Of a stretch of 64,000 nt of DNA, positions 11,900-23,700 are shown piece by piece. The translations under genes and the position numbers were made by a program. Numbering within the stretch: the first letter of the stretch is position 1; each line of letters begins with the position of its first letter. The notes beneath the pieces were generated by a model that was given only the letters and a program-made list of their open reading frames with translations, searched no databases and was not told the DNA's origin. This stretch comes from Brachypodius melanocephalos. Lineage: Eukaryota; Chordata; Aves; Passeriformes; Pycnonotidae. The stretch covers positions 2,155,178 to 2,219,177 of the forward strand of contig VZSR01000245.1 in NCBI GenBank assembly GCA_013398615.1, read 5' to 3'.

Positions 11900-13330
11900 A
11901 ATTTTAAATGTGAGCATGTTATAACTTGTACATGAACATTTCTATAAAGATAATTACATATGGCAAGACAGAAAAACTTTTTAAAACATTTTCTCTTGAA
12001 TGTGTGCCTGAATTCATTTACAACTGTTGCTGCTTCAAACATTTCAGGCAGAATAAGTGGATGGCACTAAACAGCTTAGCTGCAATTATTATGGAATGTC
12101 TGAGGTATAATTTCCCCTGCGGTTTTGTTAGGCGTGCAAAATTCATAATTCTGATTTGTGGCAGGTACTTATTACCCATCGCAGGTGGAGATATGCAAAT
12201 ATTATTCTAGTAGGGTTGAACAGTCTTTATTTCCGTATTCAGCTATTAACGAGATTTGTGAGTCTGGTACTCTGGGGCCATTTAATTAATTAGATGGTAC
12301 AGATAAAATATAAATTGTTTTGTAGGCTACACAATTCCAGTTCTAGAAGATGTAAAATAGGGCTAAATGAACTTAGTATGGACTGATTTATTGTTTCACG
12401 TATGGCAGAGGGTAAAGGAAAATTCTGCCTGTTACTTTTGCCTATATAATCCTTCACAGCATCCTTGCATTGTCAAGCATTGTGAGAAAGGGATGTTATT
12501 TATTTGTCATTATTATTAAGAATGTCTATCAGTTATCCTCTTTATAAAAAACTGCTGGCATGCATCAAGCAAGCTAAAAAATACGCATGTTCTTTTATGG
12601 AAGCCAATATGTGCATGTTTCAGAATAAGCACGCATTTCCAAGACATTTAGATTTGGTAGGATAATATTGTCTCAGGGTCTGACGCTTCTATTTTAAATA
12701 AATCATTTCCATGGGATAGATAAGCTAAACTTGCTAGGAGGGAATGCAGAGAGAAGCTACAGCAGCAGTAGGTTAGCATCTAGAATTTCAAAGAATTCTA
12801 TTAACTGGTTAATTCACATATTTCTTTTCCTAAATTATGACCTCTCTACTCCTCCAGAAGATTTCTGGTAAATTTTGAATATAGGAATTGGGGTTAAAAA
12901 AACCACAACGTGCTTTTATTCCCCAAAGTGATAGTTATAATGGCCACAATAAAAGAAACAGCATTTACCAGGAGCTACAGCAAAGTACATGGCGAGACAT
13001 TCACCCTCCCCTCACATGGAGGAAATAAAATGCACAAGGCATGAGACCGGAAATTGTTAGCAAACTGTCAGCATTTAAAGGCAGGCATTGACCATTATAT
13101 TAGTTTTAAATTGCAGGAAAATACCACACTACACAATTACAGTACTATAAACATTGAATGAAAACCAGTTAGTTTTACTAAAGTAGGAGTATAAACAGCA
13201 GTCACTCTTATTGGTTTATTGAACATATTTTGGGGCCCATTCCAGCTGTCTTTATTAGCTCTAATGCAAATGATTTTGCACTGCTATTTTGCCAAGCTCT
13301 GGTAGCTGTACTGCTGCAAACAGAGCCTGC
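11900..13330. promoter_or_regulatory. Conserved non-coding element-like block with octamer sites
   Basis: This is high-complexity AT-rich DNA, almost free of simple repeats and rich in homeodomain-type cores. Visible sites include ATGCAAAT (POU octamer) at 12193-12200 and again at 13264-13271, and TTTAATTAATTAG at 12281-12293. Such texture is typical of vertebrate developmental enhancers. A 94-codon open frame at 11926-12210 starts at TTG or GTG-type codons and resembles no protein I know. Conservation cannot be measured from one sequence, so this is inference. Confidence 0.35.
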
Positions 13331-14899
13331 TGCTTTGTGTCTGCTGGAGACTTACTGACAAATATGATAAAGGATACATAAAATGAATAACAATACAGAA
13401 CTGGCACCATACAGGAAAAAGAAAACTAACAGTGGGAAATTATACCATAAGGGTAGGAGCTGGTATGGTTTTGTGAATGTTTTGTGCAAATCAAAAGCAT
13501 ACAAGTTTAAAATTAGGTACATACCAGGAGTTTCTCTGATCACTTCCCTGCAGGGTGGGCAGAGCTGGTCATGGCCCTGCAGCTGCATCCCCTGGGACCT
13601 GTCCACCAGCCTGGAATGCTGAAAGCAGATTCAGAGCTTACAGACCCCTCCAAGGGCTGGGGCTAGGCTAGAACAGGGAGAGTCTCGTGGAGATGGGAGC
13701 AGGCTGGATCAGTACAAGTGTCTGAGAGGGAGGAGACCTTCTGCCATGGGAAAAGGTCTGCAAAGACATAAAGACTGCATTTTACTCAAAGAAAGAGCTT
13801 CTGACTTTGTAGACATTCTGCACAGGGGAGGTGCAAACTCCTCTGAATAGAGCTAGGGAATGACCTGGGAATATGGCTGCAGAAATAAATAAGGTATAAA
13901 GTAAAGCAAATTAAAAGCAGAAGGCATTGATTGGGATCTGAGGAAAAAGGCCAGTCATATTTTGTGGGTGAACAGAATTGATCATGTCAGATATTTACTG
14001 TGGCTCAGTTTTCAGTAAGAAAAGTCAACTGCAAATGTGGTGAGAAATTCCCTGAAGCAGAGCAGGTTGCAAAACCAGGATAATGTGTGGGGGAAAGAGC
14101 TGTGGGCAACAAAGTCTGAAAATGGGATTTCCAGCACAGGAGAGCAGCAGCTGGCACAGGTAACTTCACCTTGGATTGTCGGCTGTGATCTGCACACTGA
14201 GAAACTTGGGGAATCTGGGTGCTGGTGCAGTGGCAGTGCAAAATGCATGGACCTTCATGATGTACTTGTGGGAACACCAATGAACATCACAATATTCAAT
14301 TCCTAAACAAACCCTCCCAGCAAGCACCAGAGACTGAGTGAAAGGCATTTGTGAACAAACAGAGCAGAAGTACTGTGACCAGAACTAGAGAAAAAGTCAA
14401 GGAGGAAAACATATTTTAGTTAAATACAGAACAATATAAATGACAGTGATATCTATGGAAATGTTTTAATAGAAAAAACAATAAATACTTATGGTGTTCA
14501 GACACAATGAGGCCAAGCTACTTGCAGGCTTTAGATAAAATGCAGCAGAGGATCAAGCTCATTTCAATCTCACCTCTCATAGCAGTTGCAGAACATGGAC
14601 TGCATCTCCTTCACATAACGGCAAACTGTTTAGGAAAAAAATTAAGTCTAGAATTCCACAGAGTAAATACACCAGAATAATATTCTGCATTTCAATACTT
14701 TAAATTGGATAAACAACACCCCATGGGTAGAATCTTTAAAAGACCATTCCTGCAGAAGATGAAATCTAGAAAACAGTTTTAATTAAATCTTTCCAAGGAC
14801 TTCATAAAAACCCAGGCACAGCAGCAGTGCTATATGCAGTACCTCCACAGCAGCTCTGAGCTATAGTCCAAAATGAAGGAGGAGTTATAGCATTTCCTC
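13331..14899. other. Non-coding, partly purine-rich stretch
   Basis: From about 13550 to 14350 the sequence is GA-rich and carries short overlapping open frames on both strands (about 60-90 codons, for example 14005-14306). None has recognisable motifs. No repeat could be assigned. Confidence 0.4.
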
Positions 14900-14915
14900 T
14901 TTTTTTTTTTTTTTT
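14900..14915 (+). repeat. Poly-T run of 16
   Basis: Sixteen consecutive T lie inside a CT-rich stretch (about 14893-14920). The run could be the antisense tail of a retroposed sequence, but I see no element body to its left. Confidence 0.8.
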
Positions 14916-17900
14916 CCTCTAGGTATGCACACAGAAACACATCATTAGTTCAAAATCAATGCACAAATGAGAGATGTGATCAGAGAACTACATCTGTTCA
15001 CAGTAGCTCAGAGAGCAGTGCCATGGGCCAAGGGCAGTTCCTGAGCTGTTGAGGGGAGCAGTGCTGCATCAGGCATTTGATGCCTCTCAACTCAGAGGAA
15101 ACTGCTGCCTGCTGGTGGGTGATAATCACCAGCATTTTTTTCAGAGTAATGTAAGTAAGCAATGTTTTAAGTGGCACTATAATATCTACCAGGCATAGTG
15201 TTTGCAGAGGAACAATGGAGCAAAAACTCCTGTGTGAAGAACCTCTGCTCCACTCAGAGATGCTGCTGGGCAGGCATCACTCCCCTCCTACAGCAAGTGC
15301 TCCTCAGCACCAGCAGCCCACCAGATGAGCCCAAACCTACACGCAGAGAACCAGATGGCCAGCTGGGAGGAGTGACAGGCACTCGAGGCCATGTTCCTAT
15401 GCTGGGCAGCAAGGCAGGAGGCTGAGACCCAGTGAGTGCCTACAGGGTAAGAGACACAGCACCTCAGCCACTGTGGTGCCACTGCACCAAGGTGCTCAGG
15501 ATGAGCAGCACCATTTGCTTCGAGTTCAGCTGAAAACATACACCCCTCCCACCAAAACACTAGCACAGGATTTCTGCACCCCTGCCACATACATGAAACA
15601 CTGGCAATCACAAAAGGCTGGTAAGGGCTGACTGGCCATTTTGAGAGCACTGGAAATCAGCCTAAAGCTCTGTGCTATATGTATAGATGATGAGCTAAAC
15701 CAAGAGCAGAGGATGTATTTGAGAAGAAAACAACAAACAACAATGAAACATTACCTTGGAGAAAAAATATGATAAGCAGCCTAAACCAAAACAGTGCCCA
15801 GCCCATCAAACCACCAGTTTGTTGACGATTCCCTGCCTCCTGTTTTAACAGCTATGTTTATTCACATCTAGTGCTTTTTAAGCTGTACATTCAGCCAGCA
15901 CAGCTCAGTGTAGCTCCCCTGCCACCACAGTACAGCAAGGCTCCAAACATGACTTCAGCAAGGTAAGATCAATTTACAGACACTAAGAAAGCATTCAAAA
16001 ATTAATGCAACTAATCTCCTGGTTTCACTTGACAGGAGGTAAATTATTGATCTTTGCAATATGAAAGCACCAAAAAGAACAAACTCAGAACTGCACACTT
16101 TCATGTGCACCCTTGCCACCTCTTGTCAAACTTAAAACAGTCTTATCCAGAGGGCTGCAGGGAGAGTTGAGAAACACATGTTAGCCCCGTACAATTTAAT
16201 CATGGTGCCAGCAAAAGATGCTCCAAGTAGCCTGTGGTGTGTAAACAAGAAAGAGCATCACCTGAACCCATGGCACAAGCCCATGCTCACAGAAACACAT
16301 GCAGAAGACTGGCAGTTTAATCTTCAATCTTTAATATGCAATGGAAAATGTACAGCTTTATAGCCAAAGCCTGGTACAGGCACTGATACACCACTCATGC
16401 TTCTCATTCAATGGTCAAGCCTCTTTTATTAACCAAACTTCCTTTTTCCCCATTTCCCCCCCTCCTGGCAACTCCCTACACTGCAACATAAAGCAGAGCT
16501 CCTCCAAAGGCACTGCAGAGCTGACACTCTATGGAGTGAAAGCCTCCTGCAGAGCAGCCACTCCCCTCACGCCTGCCTTCTTTCTTCCACATAACCAACA
16601 CAAAAGTGTGGCATGGGAAATTCCATCCCCAATAGGCAATATGTAAGAGAGGAACACAAAATAACCCTACTAACAGTCTCCAATATTTTCAGTCCCTTAC
16701 TTATTCACCATCTTCATTGTGGAAAAGAGAGCAATTCCTCCAGGACAGGTCATTTTTCCTTGACCCTAAACACACAGCATTACATCAGGCTACAGAAAGT
16801 CATGTGATGCAGGTTAACATCTGCTGATACTATCTAAAAGAATTATTTTGTTACTCTCAGATACCTCTTCCATTCTGTATGCCATGTGCATTGATTCATT
16901 ATATGGATGAAACAGATTGAATGGTTTTCACTGAAGACACTGAATTTATATTTTTCTTTTTTCATTTTTTCTATTTTTAAAGCCTGAAAATTCTAGGTTA
17001 CACTTAACCTTTTTGTCTAACACAGCACTGTGGCTGTCCAGTGTATTTCAGTAGGAGTCTCTCAGCTTCCACCAGGTACACCACGCTTCACAAAGCCTCT
17101 AACAGCAGGAGTTGTATCAAACTACGGCTGTATTTAGTACGGTATATTCAACTGCCTCTCCCAAAAATTATCCTGCTCTTTGCTGGAAAACTTTTGGCCC
17201 TACCCTGTAGGGAGAAATATTATCCTGCATATTCTGGCTTTGAGAGAGTCTGAGCACAGGATGATGGAGAACCCCAGTGTATTGCTATGACATGATCTTT
17301 TTATAAAATGCATTCAAGAGTGAATTTTGCATTCTACCAAAACATGGCACATCACAGAACACAGACACGATTTCATGGGCAAACCACACCATTGAGAACT
17401 TGGCTCAATATTCATCCTAAACATTCTTGGTATTTTCCCTCATTTTTGTCTCCCTCTCAGATGATGAATAATTTCTCTGTCTTTTCCATTGTTTTATCTC
17501 AGAGGTGCTATTGATTAGGAATAGGTCCTTTTAGGTCTTTTTAGTTCTAGAGATCTGGTATAATTTTCATTAACTTATTTTTCCTGCTGTTTTCTGTAGT
17601 ACTGCTTCCTCCTCCTGCCTTTTTACCTTCTTTTCAAAGACTGGAAACAAGTGAGATGAAAGTTAATGGTCCCCTACTTACCCTAGTATTTCTGCTGGCT
17701 TTTAACTTGAATACTGGTGGTAGTTCACACTAACCACTACACCATTATTACCTATTTTGCCTTCAACATGCTCACATTAACCTGCAAAGATGGGTCTAAA
17801 ATGTGTTCTGCTCTAAATTTCCTTATCATGTCATATTAGTGAAATTGTCCTTAAAAAAAACACCCTCTGTTTTAGGAGAATTTATAGCAACACTCTTCAT

Positions 17901-18931
17901 TATTATTTTGTCAGCCCATCCCTTAGCAAAAGTTTTGCTGTAGCCCCACTGGAAAAACTAATACTTTTAGGGGGTTGGGGTTTTTTACACTGTATTTACG
18001 TATTTCCAGGAGAAATGCTATAGACCACCAACTTTTTATTCTTCTCTTGTTTTGCAGCATACCAAACTCTTCCCCTTTAAGTTTATATAAAGTTCTCTTT
18101 CTTCTTTAATCTTGATTGTGTTACTTGATCATATCCCCTTTTCTTGGTATAATCACAATCCTTCCTTCCTCAATCCTCCTTTACCCTCCGCTTCTTGCTC
18201 CTGTAGCAGCATTCACTTCTGTGAACTAGAGAGATGGAAGCAGATGAAAGATAGACTTCTGTTTTCTTCTCTTTTTCTTATTATTTTTTATCAGAAGCTT
18301 ATCATTTTCTCCAAAAATCGAGGTGTCACAGAGTACTGTCAAAGGTTATGAGTAGTTTATCACATTTTTCCCTTGATGCATTACAATTCACTTGCATGAT
18401 GTCTACTTTTAGCACTTCTTAAATATTATTTTCTATGCCCTCAACAGCATTCTGAAAAGACAGCAGCATCTTCAGCAGACAGATTATCTCAGCACCCAAT
18501 GGTTTGCCCTCTCTGTGCAACTCTGTATCAGTGATGTCCTGTGCTGTATATCCCATTCCAACCTGGATGTGCCGCACTGAGACTCACTGTACTGTACAAA
18601 ATCATGGAGAAGGGTAATTCCTTTTGGGAACCCCTGCTTTGTTTCCCTAAAGGCAATGAGCGCAACAGCTCAAGGGAGCAGCACTTTGGCCATTGGGCAC
18701 TCCAGCACAGAAGCAGCAGGAAGAGTCTCTTGCACCAGATCATTCAAATCACTGCATTCCCACCACCAATGCTGTAAGAGCAGCTTCAGTGCACTGAGGT
18801 GGGAACATGCACCTCAGCAATGTGCCCAGCAGGGATTTGTTGATTGCTGTTTGCAGCAGAAAGCTGTGATTTGCTTCAGCACTCAACCACAAATTAGCAT
18901 GGTCACATCATCAGCAAACATGCTTGCCCAG
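14916..18931. other. Non-coding stretch, nothing recognised
   Basis: Around 15000-15560 the DNA is GC-richer, with a 120-codon open frame on the minus strand (15288-15650) overlapping a 75-codon frame on the plus strand. Neither shows family resemblance. From 16820 to 18480 the sequence is T-rich and free of long frames. Confidence 0.4.
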
Positions 18932-18971
18932 AGGTGTTACATCATTTCCACAGGTGTTACATGTGGAAATG
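18932..18971. repeat. Interleaved direct and inverted short repeats
   Basis: AGGTGTTACAT occurs at 18932-18942 and again at 18952-18962. Overlapping this, CATTTCCACA at 18943-18952 is perfectly complementary to TGTGGAAATG at 18962-18971, giving a 10-bp stem and a 9-base loop. Confidence 0.8.
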
Positions 18972-20566
18972 GCTCCACATTTGCCATTGTCCTGCTGCTT
19001 CTTGAGTACCCTTTAGACTACACCTCATTTTAGCCAAGTGTCTGTTTGCAAAAACCACTAAGGAAAGAAGATCATATGATTATGTCCATCAATTTAGAGT
19101 TGGTACTAAATCTTCAGTAGCATTAGAATCACTGCAGCTTCTGCAGTACACATACATATGCAGATTACCACAAGACATTTTTGAATAGTACCTCTATCCA
19201 ATAAAAGTTTGATATACATTTTCTGTTAGCCTTAGTACAGTAATTTAACCTGTAAAAGTTTAGAACTTGTGTTCTAGGAATTATATGAAAACACAAACAG
19301 CCAAATTGCACCTGGAAAATAATTTAGCATTGAAAGATTTCGTAACTGCTTTCTAGAGAGATAGCAAAAGAAAAGATTGCCAGGGGAAAGGCTCTTCTCA
19401 TGCTTCCATCAGTTCCAGAGAACTAATGTTCCAGCTCCGAGTTCCAGAGAACTTAGACAAATTAACTTTGGTGTCAGTGGAAAGGGTTTGGCTTTAGAGA
19501 CTTTCTGTATGGAAATGCAGGTTTTTCTCGCTACACCACTAACAAGAAGTAGAAAATTAAATAATGCATAGGTGCAATCAGGCAAAACAGTTTCCTTTAG
19601 TGCCTTCTGTGTGGCAAAACAAAATTCATTGCTTGCTAATGAAATACTAAAAGTAAATCTTTTGTGGTAGACCCAGGGCTACTGTCAACAGGGAAGGAGA
19701 ACAGACCTGTTGTGGCACCTGCGTGTGGGGAGATGCTGCATCCTGGCAGGGGCTGGAAGCACCAGCTGCAGAACTCCAGCTGATGGAAACCCTAATGGAA
19801 TGTCTTTAAAACCTTCACACAGAAAGGCAGGTAGGTAATTCGTGTAGCTGGGTTTATGACCAACCAATTTGTAGCACAGAGGTTTTACTACACACAAAGA
19901 CTACTTTGTGTTTAATGGTAAGAATACCCATATGAAAGCAGGTCAACCAGCAGTTGGAGCACAGCTTGATGAATTACAGAAGGTTTTATGACATCTTTTT
20001 AATTTGATTTTTTTTTATTTCTAAAGAACTTTCTGGTGTGACAAGTATAAGCCAACTATTAACTATTAAACAAAGGGGAGAATATTTTGGTTAACAGTCT
20101 TTTACTCTCTTTTTGAATGTCAGCACATGTCCTCCTGGCAGATTCCATAAATTCAAGAGCTACCAGATGGCTGTGTAACAGCAATGCCCAAAATACACTC
20201 TAGGAATTAAAGAATCACAACAGAAGACAATGAGTGGGTCGCTAAGAGACACGAACAACATGGACTCTCAGTCATCACTTCCATTAGGTGGACAGAGCAA
20301 TTTAAAACAGTGCCAGGAATGGCACATCTTCCACCCAGATGAGAGCGGAGCACAGCCTGCCCTAGTGCAATGCAACACTACTCATAGCAGCACAGTGCAG
20401 ACACGGTTGAAATGTATATGTTTTAGAAAAGTTAATTTTAAAATCAAGGTAGTGGAAGTGAATGGAAAATGACAAGAATAATTTTCTTGCAGAATTTGTA
20501 CCTGGGAATGATTTATCTCTACACCCAATGCTCTTCTGAGTTTTGAAACTTCAACACAGGTTTTTA
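18972..20566. other. AT-rich non-coding stretch
   Basis: No gene is supported. A 14-bp sequence AGTTCCAGAGAACT is present twice, at 19411-19424 and 19440-19453. The rest shows no repeat or RNA that I recognise. Confidence 0.4.
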
Positions 20567-20632
20567 CTTTTTTTCTTTTTTTCTTTTTTTCTTTTTTTCT
20601 TTTTTTCGTTTTTTCTTTTTTTCTTTCTTTTT
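20567..20632 (+). repeat. Octanucleotide (CTTTTTTT)n microsatellite
   Basis: C residues recur at exactly 8-base spacing from 20567 through 20623 in a background of T, with one G interruption at 20608. The minus strand therefore reads as a meaningless Lys/Glu/Arg-rich open frame (about 20382-20666), which is not a gene. Confidence 0.9.
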
Positions 20633-20706
20633 TAACTAGGCATATTACATATCCCCTTTTCCACATCTACACTCAGTTTCTTTAATGATTATGAGGTTTA
20701 GGGACC

Positions 20707-20724
20707 TTTTTTTTTTTTTTTTTT
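20707..20724 (+). repeat. Poly-T run of 18
   Basis: Eighteen consecutive T lie 75 bases right of the octanucleotide repeat. The two may share an origin in a slippage-prone T-rich segment. Confidence 0.85.
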
Positions 20725-23700
20725 GCTATATTCAGTGACTTTCCCTCTTAAGAGCAGTGTTACAAGAAGTGTCCTCAGTTACAGGTGTGCAATTCAGTCA
20801 TCAGGGATATGCAGATAAAAAATTATTCACAGTTTCAATTTCCCCCCATCTAGTTAGTAGTTGCTATACAAAATCTTGCCTGACAATGGTAATTTTATGA
20901 AAACTGAACTCCCATCGACAAGACATCATTGATTTAGAAGTGTGGTCTAAGTGAATATTTATATTCTGAATTTCTGAGAAAAGAAAATGTTACCCAGGAA
21001 AAACGAATATGCTAGCATGAAGTATTCTATGCAAGAGGGCAGCAGAACACGACTTCAGTCAGACAGCGCAGCTTTTACATAAAAGAATTTCAGAGGTGCG
21101 AACAGCAGGGCACTGAGTGCTGAAAGAGGCAGGGATTTGGGGCTGGTGTCTGTGAATAGGACAGTGCTACAGGCTGAAGCCTTCACGGTGCAGAAGCACA
21201 TGTTTACAAGAAAATCTCAGGCTTGTAAACAGCGGGGCTTTAAGCAAGCAGAGAAGAGTTCATGTTCCTGAGAAGGGAATGCAGCACAAAATGTCCTGCT
21301 TCTTCACAGTCACCCCACTTGCAGCTGTCTAAAATTAGAGACACAGCCATTGTTCCAATGGATAATCAGGGCTAAGAGTTTTTCAGGGCATCTCTTGACA
21401 GCATGAGGGTTGGTACAATTCAGCATGTCAGTTTAGCTGCACTGGGAATCTGAAAAGGCCAAATTACGGTTCTATTTTTTTCTGTATTGCATTACAAAGA
21501 TACTAACAATATCAACAGCATTAATTTGATGATGAGATTAAAAACATGTTAATGCCTTTTAATGAGATCAATCGTGTTCTGAAAAAAGAATGGGTCTATA
21601 TCAGGAGGGAGTCCGGGGAGTATTTAAGAGTAGGTTTAATGTGAGTGCAAAATTTGGCGCCCATGAAAGATTTCTTGGTAATTTTTTTTTAATTCTCTTT
21701 GATCTCCACACAGTAGAGTCTGGAAGTCCATTAAGGAAAAAACTTGAGTATTCCAGTTTTGAAATTAGAAGGCACCAGAGTAATCAATGTTCCTTAATCA
21801 GTGTCTGAGAGGCAACTTACAGTAGTCCCACGTTTCTGAGAAAAAAATGCGAGAGTGCATCATCAGAATGAGCGCTCTGAGGGTAGAGCCCCTGGTAATG
21901 ACAGGTGCCTGCTGAAGTTCTAGAAATGTGCACTGCTACACAGCAAAGTTTCACTGGAATTCACCAGAAAGGGCTCTGCCTCCCCTCTGCTATCCAAGAC
22001 ACTGTCTCCAGAAAGAAAAATGGATGATCACACAGCAGCAAAGTGGTTGCAAACGAAAGAAATGAAACTGTGCAACCTAGGTTCAACAAATAACAAAGAG
22101 TGAAAATAGTAGTTGCTAAGCATGCCTCATAATCCACAAAGTAATCATTAAGTATTGCAAATTATTCAACAGCTCTCTAAACTTAATTACATAATGTCTT
22201 CCTACAAAAATTTGAGGGCCAAACGTGAATATGACATGAGCAAAGCATTGTAACAATGTATCAACTAACCCAAAAAATTGCTTTAACGAGTACTTGCAAA
22301 CCAGAGCCATTTTTGTGCTTTAAAGCAGTAATTTTTCTTTTCTAAGGAGGTCTGCTGAGGTCTGTTGTCCAAGTTATTATGAACACATTGGTTCAAAGTT
22401 TCACACATGTTGATTCAAGGTTCAAGTAAGTACATCCTGTTCTGTATGATTTTAGACGATTACAACATTCAGAGTTTATTTTTCTCAGAATTCACTGAGT
22501 GCTGCCTCCACATCAAGGAACCTCAGAGGCTTCTGTAATGGAGATAACAGGCTTGCTAATATCCCTATCCCTCTGCAAATATATGAGTATGATTTTTTTA
22601 CTGCTATGACAAGGTTAATTTTTGCACACTGACTTCTAGACTTGCAATTTGACTGTGAACTGTCATTTTGATCAGGAACCTACACCATACTTAACTGCAC
22701 ACCCCACTCATCAACACAAGTTCTCATGTCCTACAGGTAGCAGAGCCTGGTGCACCAACACGTTCTAGTCTGAATATACTGACTCAGCTGCACTGCACCA
22801 CCTTACTCTTACTAGCAATCGCCATCCCTAAAAGAAGGCTGACTGCTATCAACAAATGCCACGGGAGATACTGCAGCACCTTCTCCCTCTACTTCAAACA
22901 ACAGGAATAAGCCCAAGGAAGCTGCCTAGTCAAACAGAAATGCAGCTGGCAGCAAATGCAGTTCTCTGAACAGCACCACCAGAGCCAGTGCAGCTCAGCC
23001 CTGCAGTGCAGCCAGCTGCACCCTCCCATGCACACAGCACTGCCACAGCTCTCACAGGAACGACCAGCACACGCAGTGCCCCAGGAGCCACTGTGCCAAA
23101 AGCACAGCCTCCCATGTTCCTCCCTTTCTACACCATCACAGAATGACTGTGCGTGTGTGGAGGAACACACAATGACCCCTTCAAGACCCTGGGTGGGGAG
23201 AAAATGTTATTCTGTGGCCCCAGCTCTCATCTTACAAGCTAGATTCAAATTACTGGTTTTTAGGTAATTCCCTTCATTCCTACCAAACACATGCCTTTTT
23301 TTGTAGCCTATGCCCCTTTCCCAGTCCTATACCATTCCCTATCCTGGCTACAGCTGTACCAGTCTGGTATTTTACATCATTTTAATGCTGTATTTCTTTC
23401 TAACCATCTTGGACACTACTTTCTTACTGCTTAGGACTCCTCCAGCCTGATGAAGGCAAACAGGATTATTCAAGATAATTAACATTTCTATAGGGCACTG
23501 ACAATTGCACACAGATTTGAAACTCAGGATACAAAAGAGCAATATCAATTACAATGCTAGGAGGATTCTCATTCATTATCGTGTTTACTTGAAAACACAA
23601 AATTAGTGATGCCTGGATTAAGATTAGAAACAACATAAACTACTATCAGTCCAAAAAAAAATCCTTTCAAGCATATTTTACACAGAACACATGCAGTACC

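Noticed and set aside
20382..20666. Lys/Glu-rich minus-strand frame
   Set aside because: It is the translation of the octanucleotide T-rich repeat.
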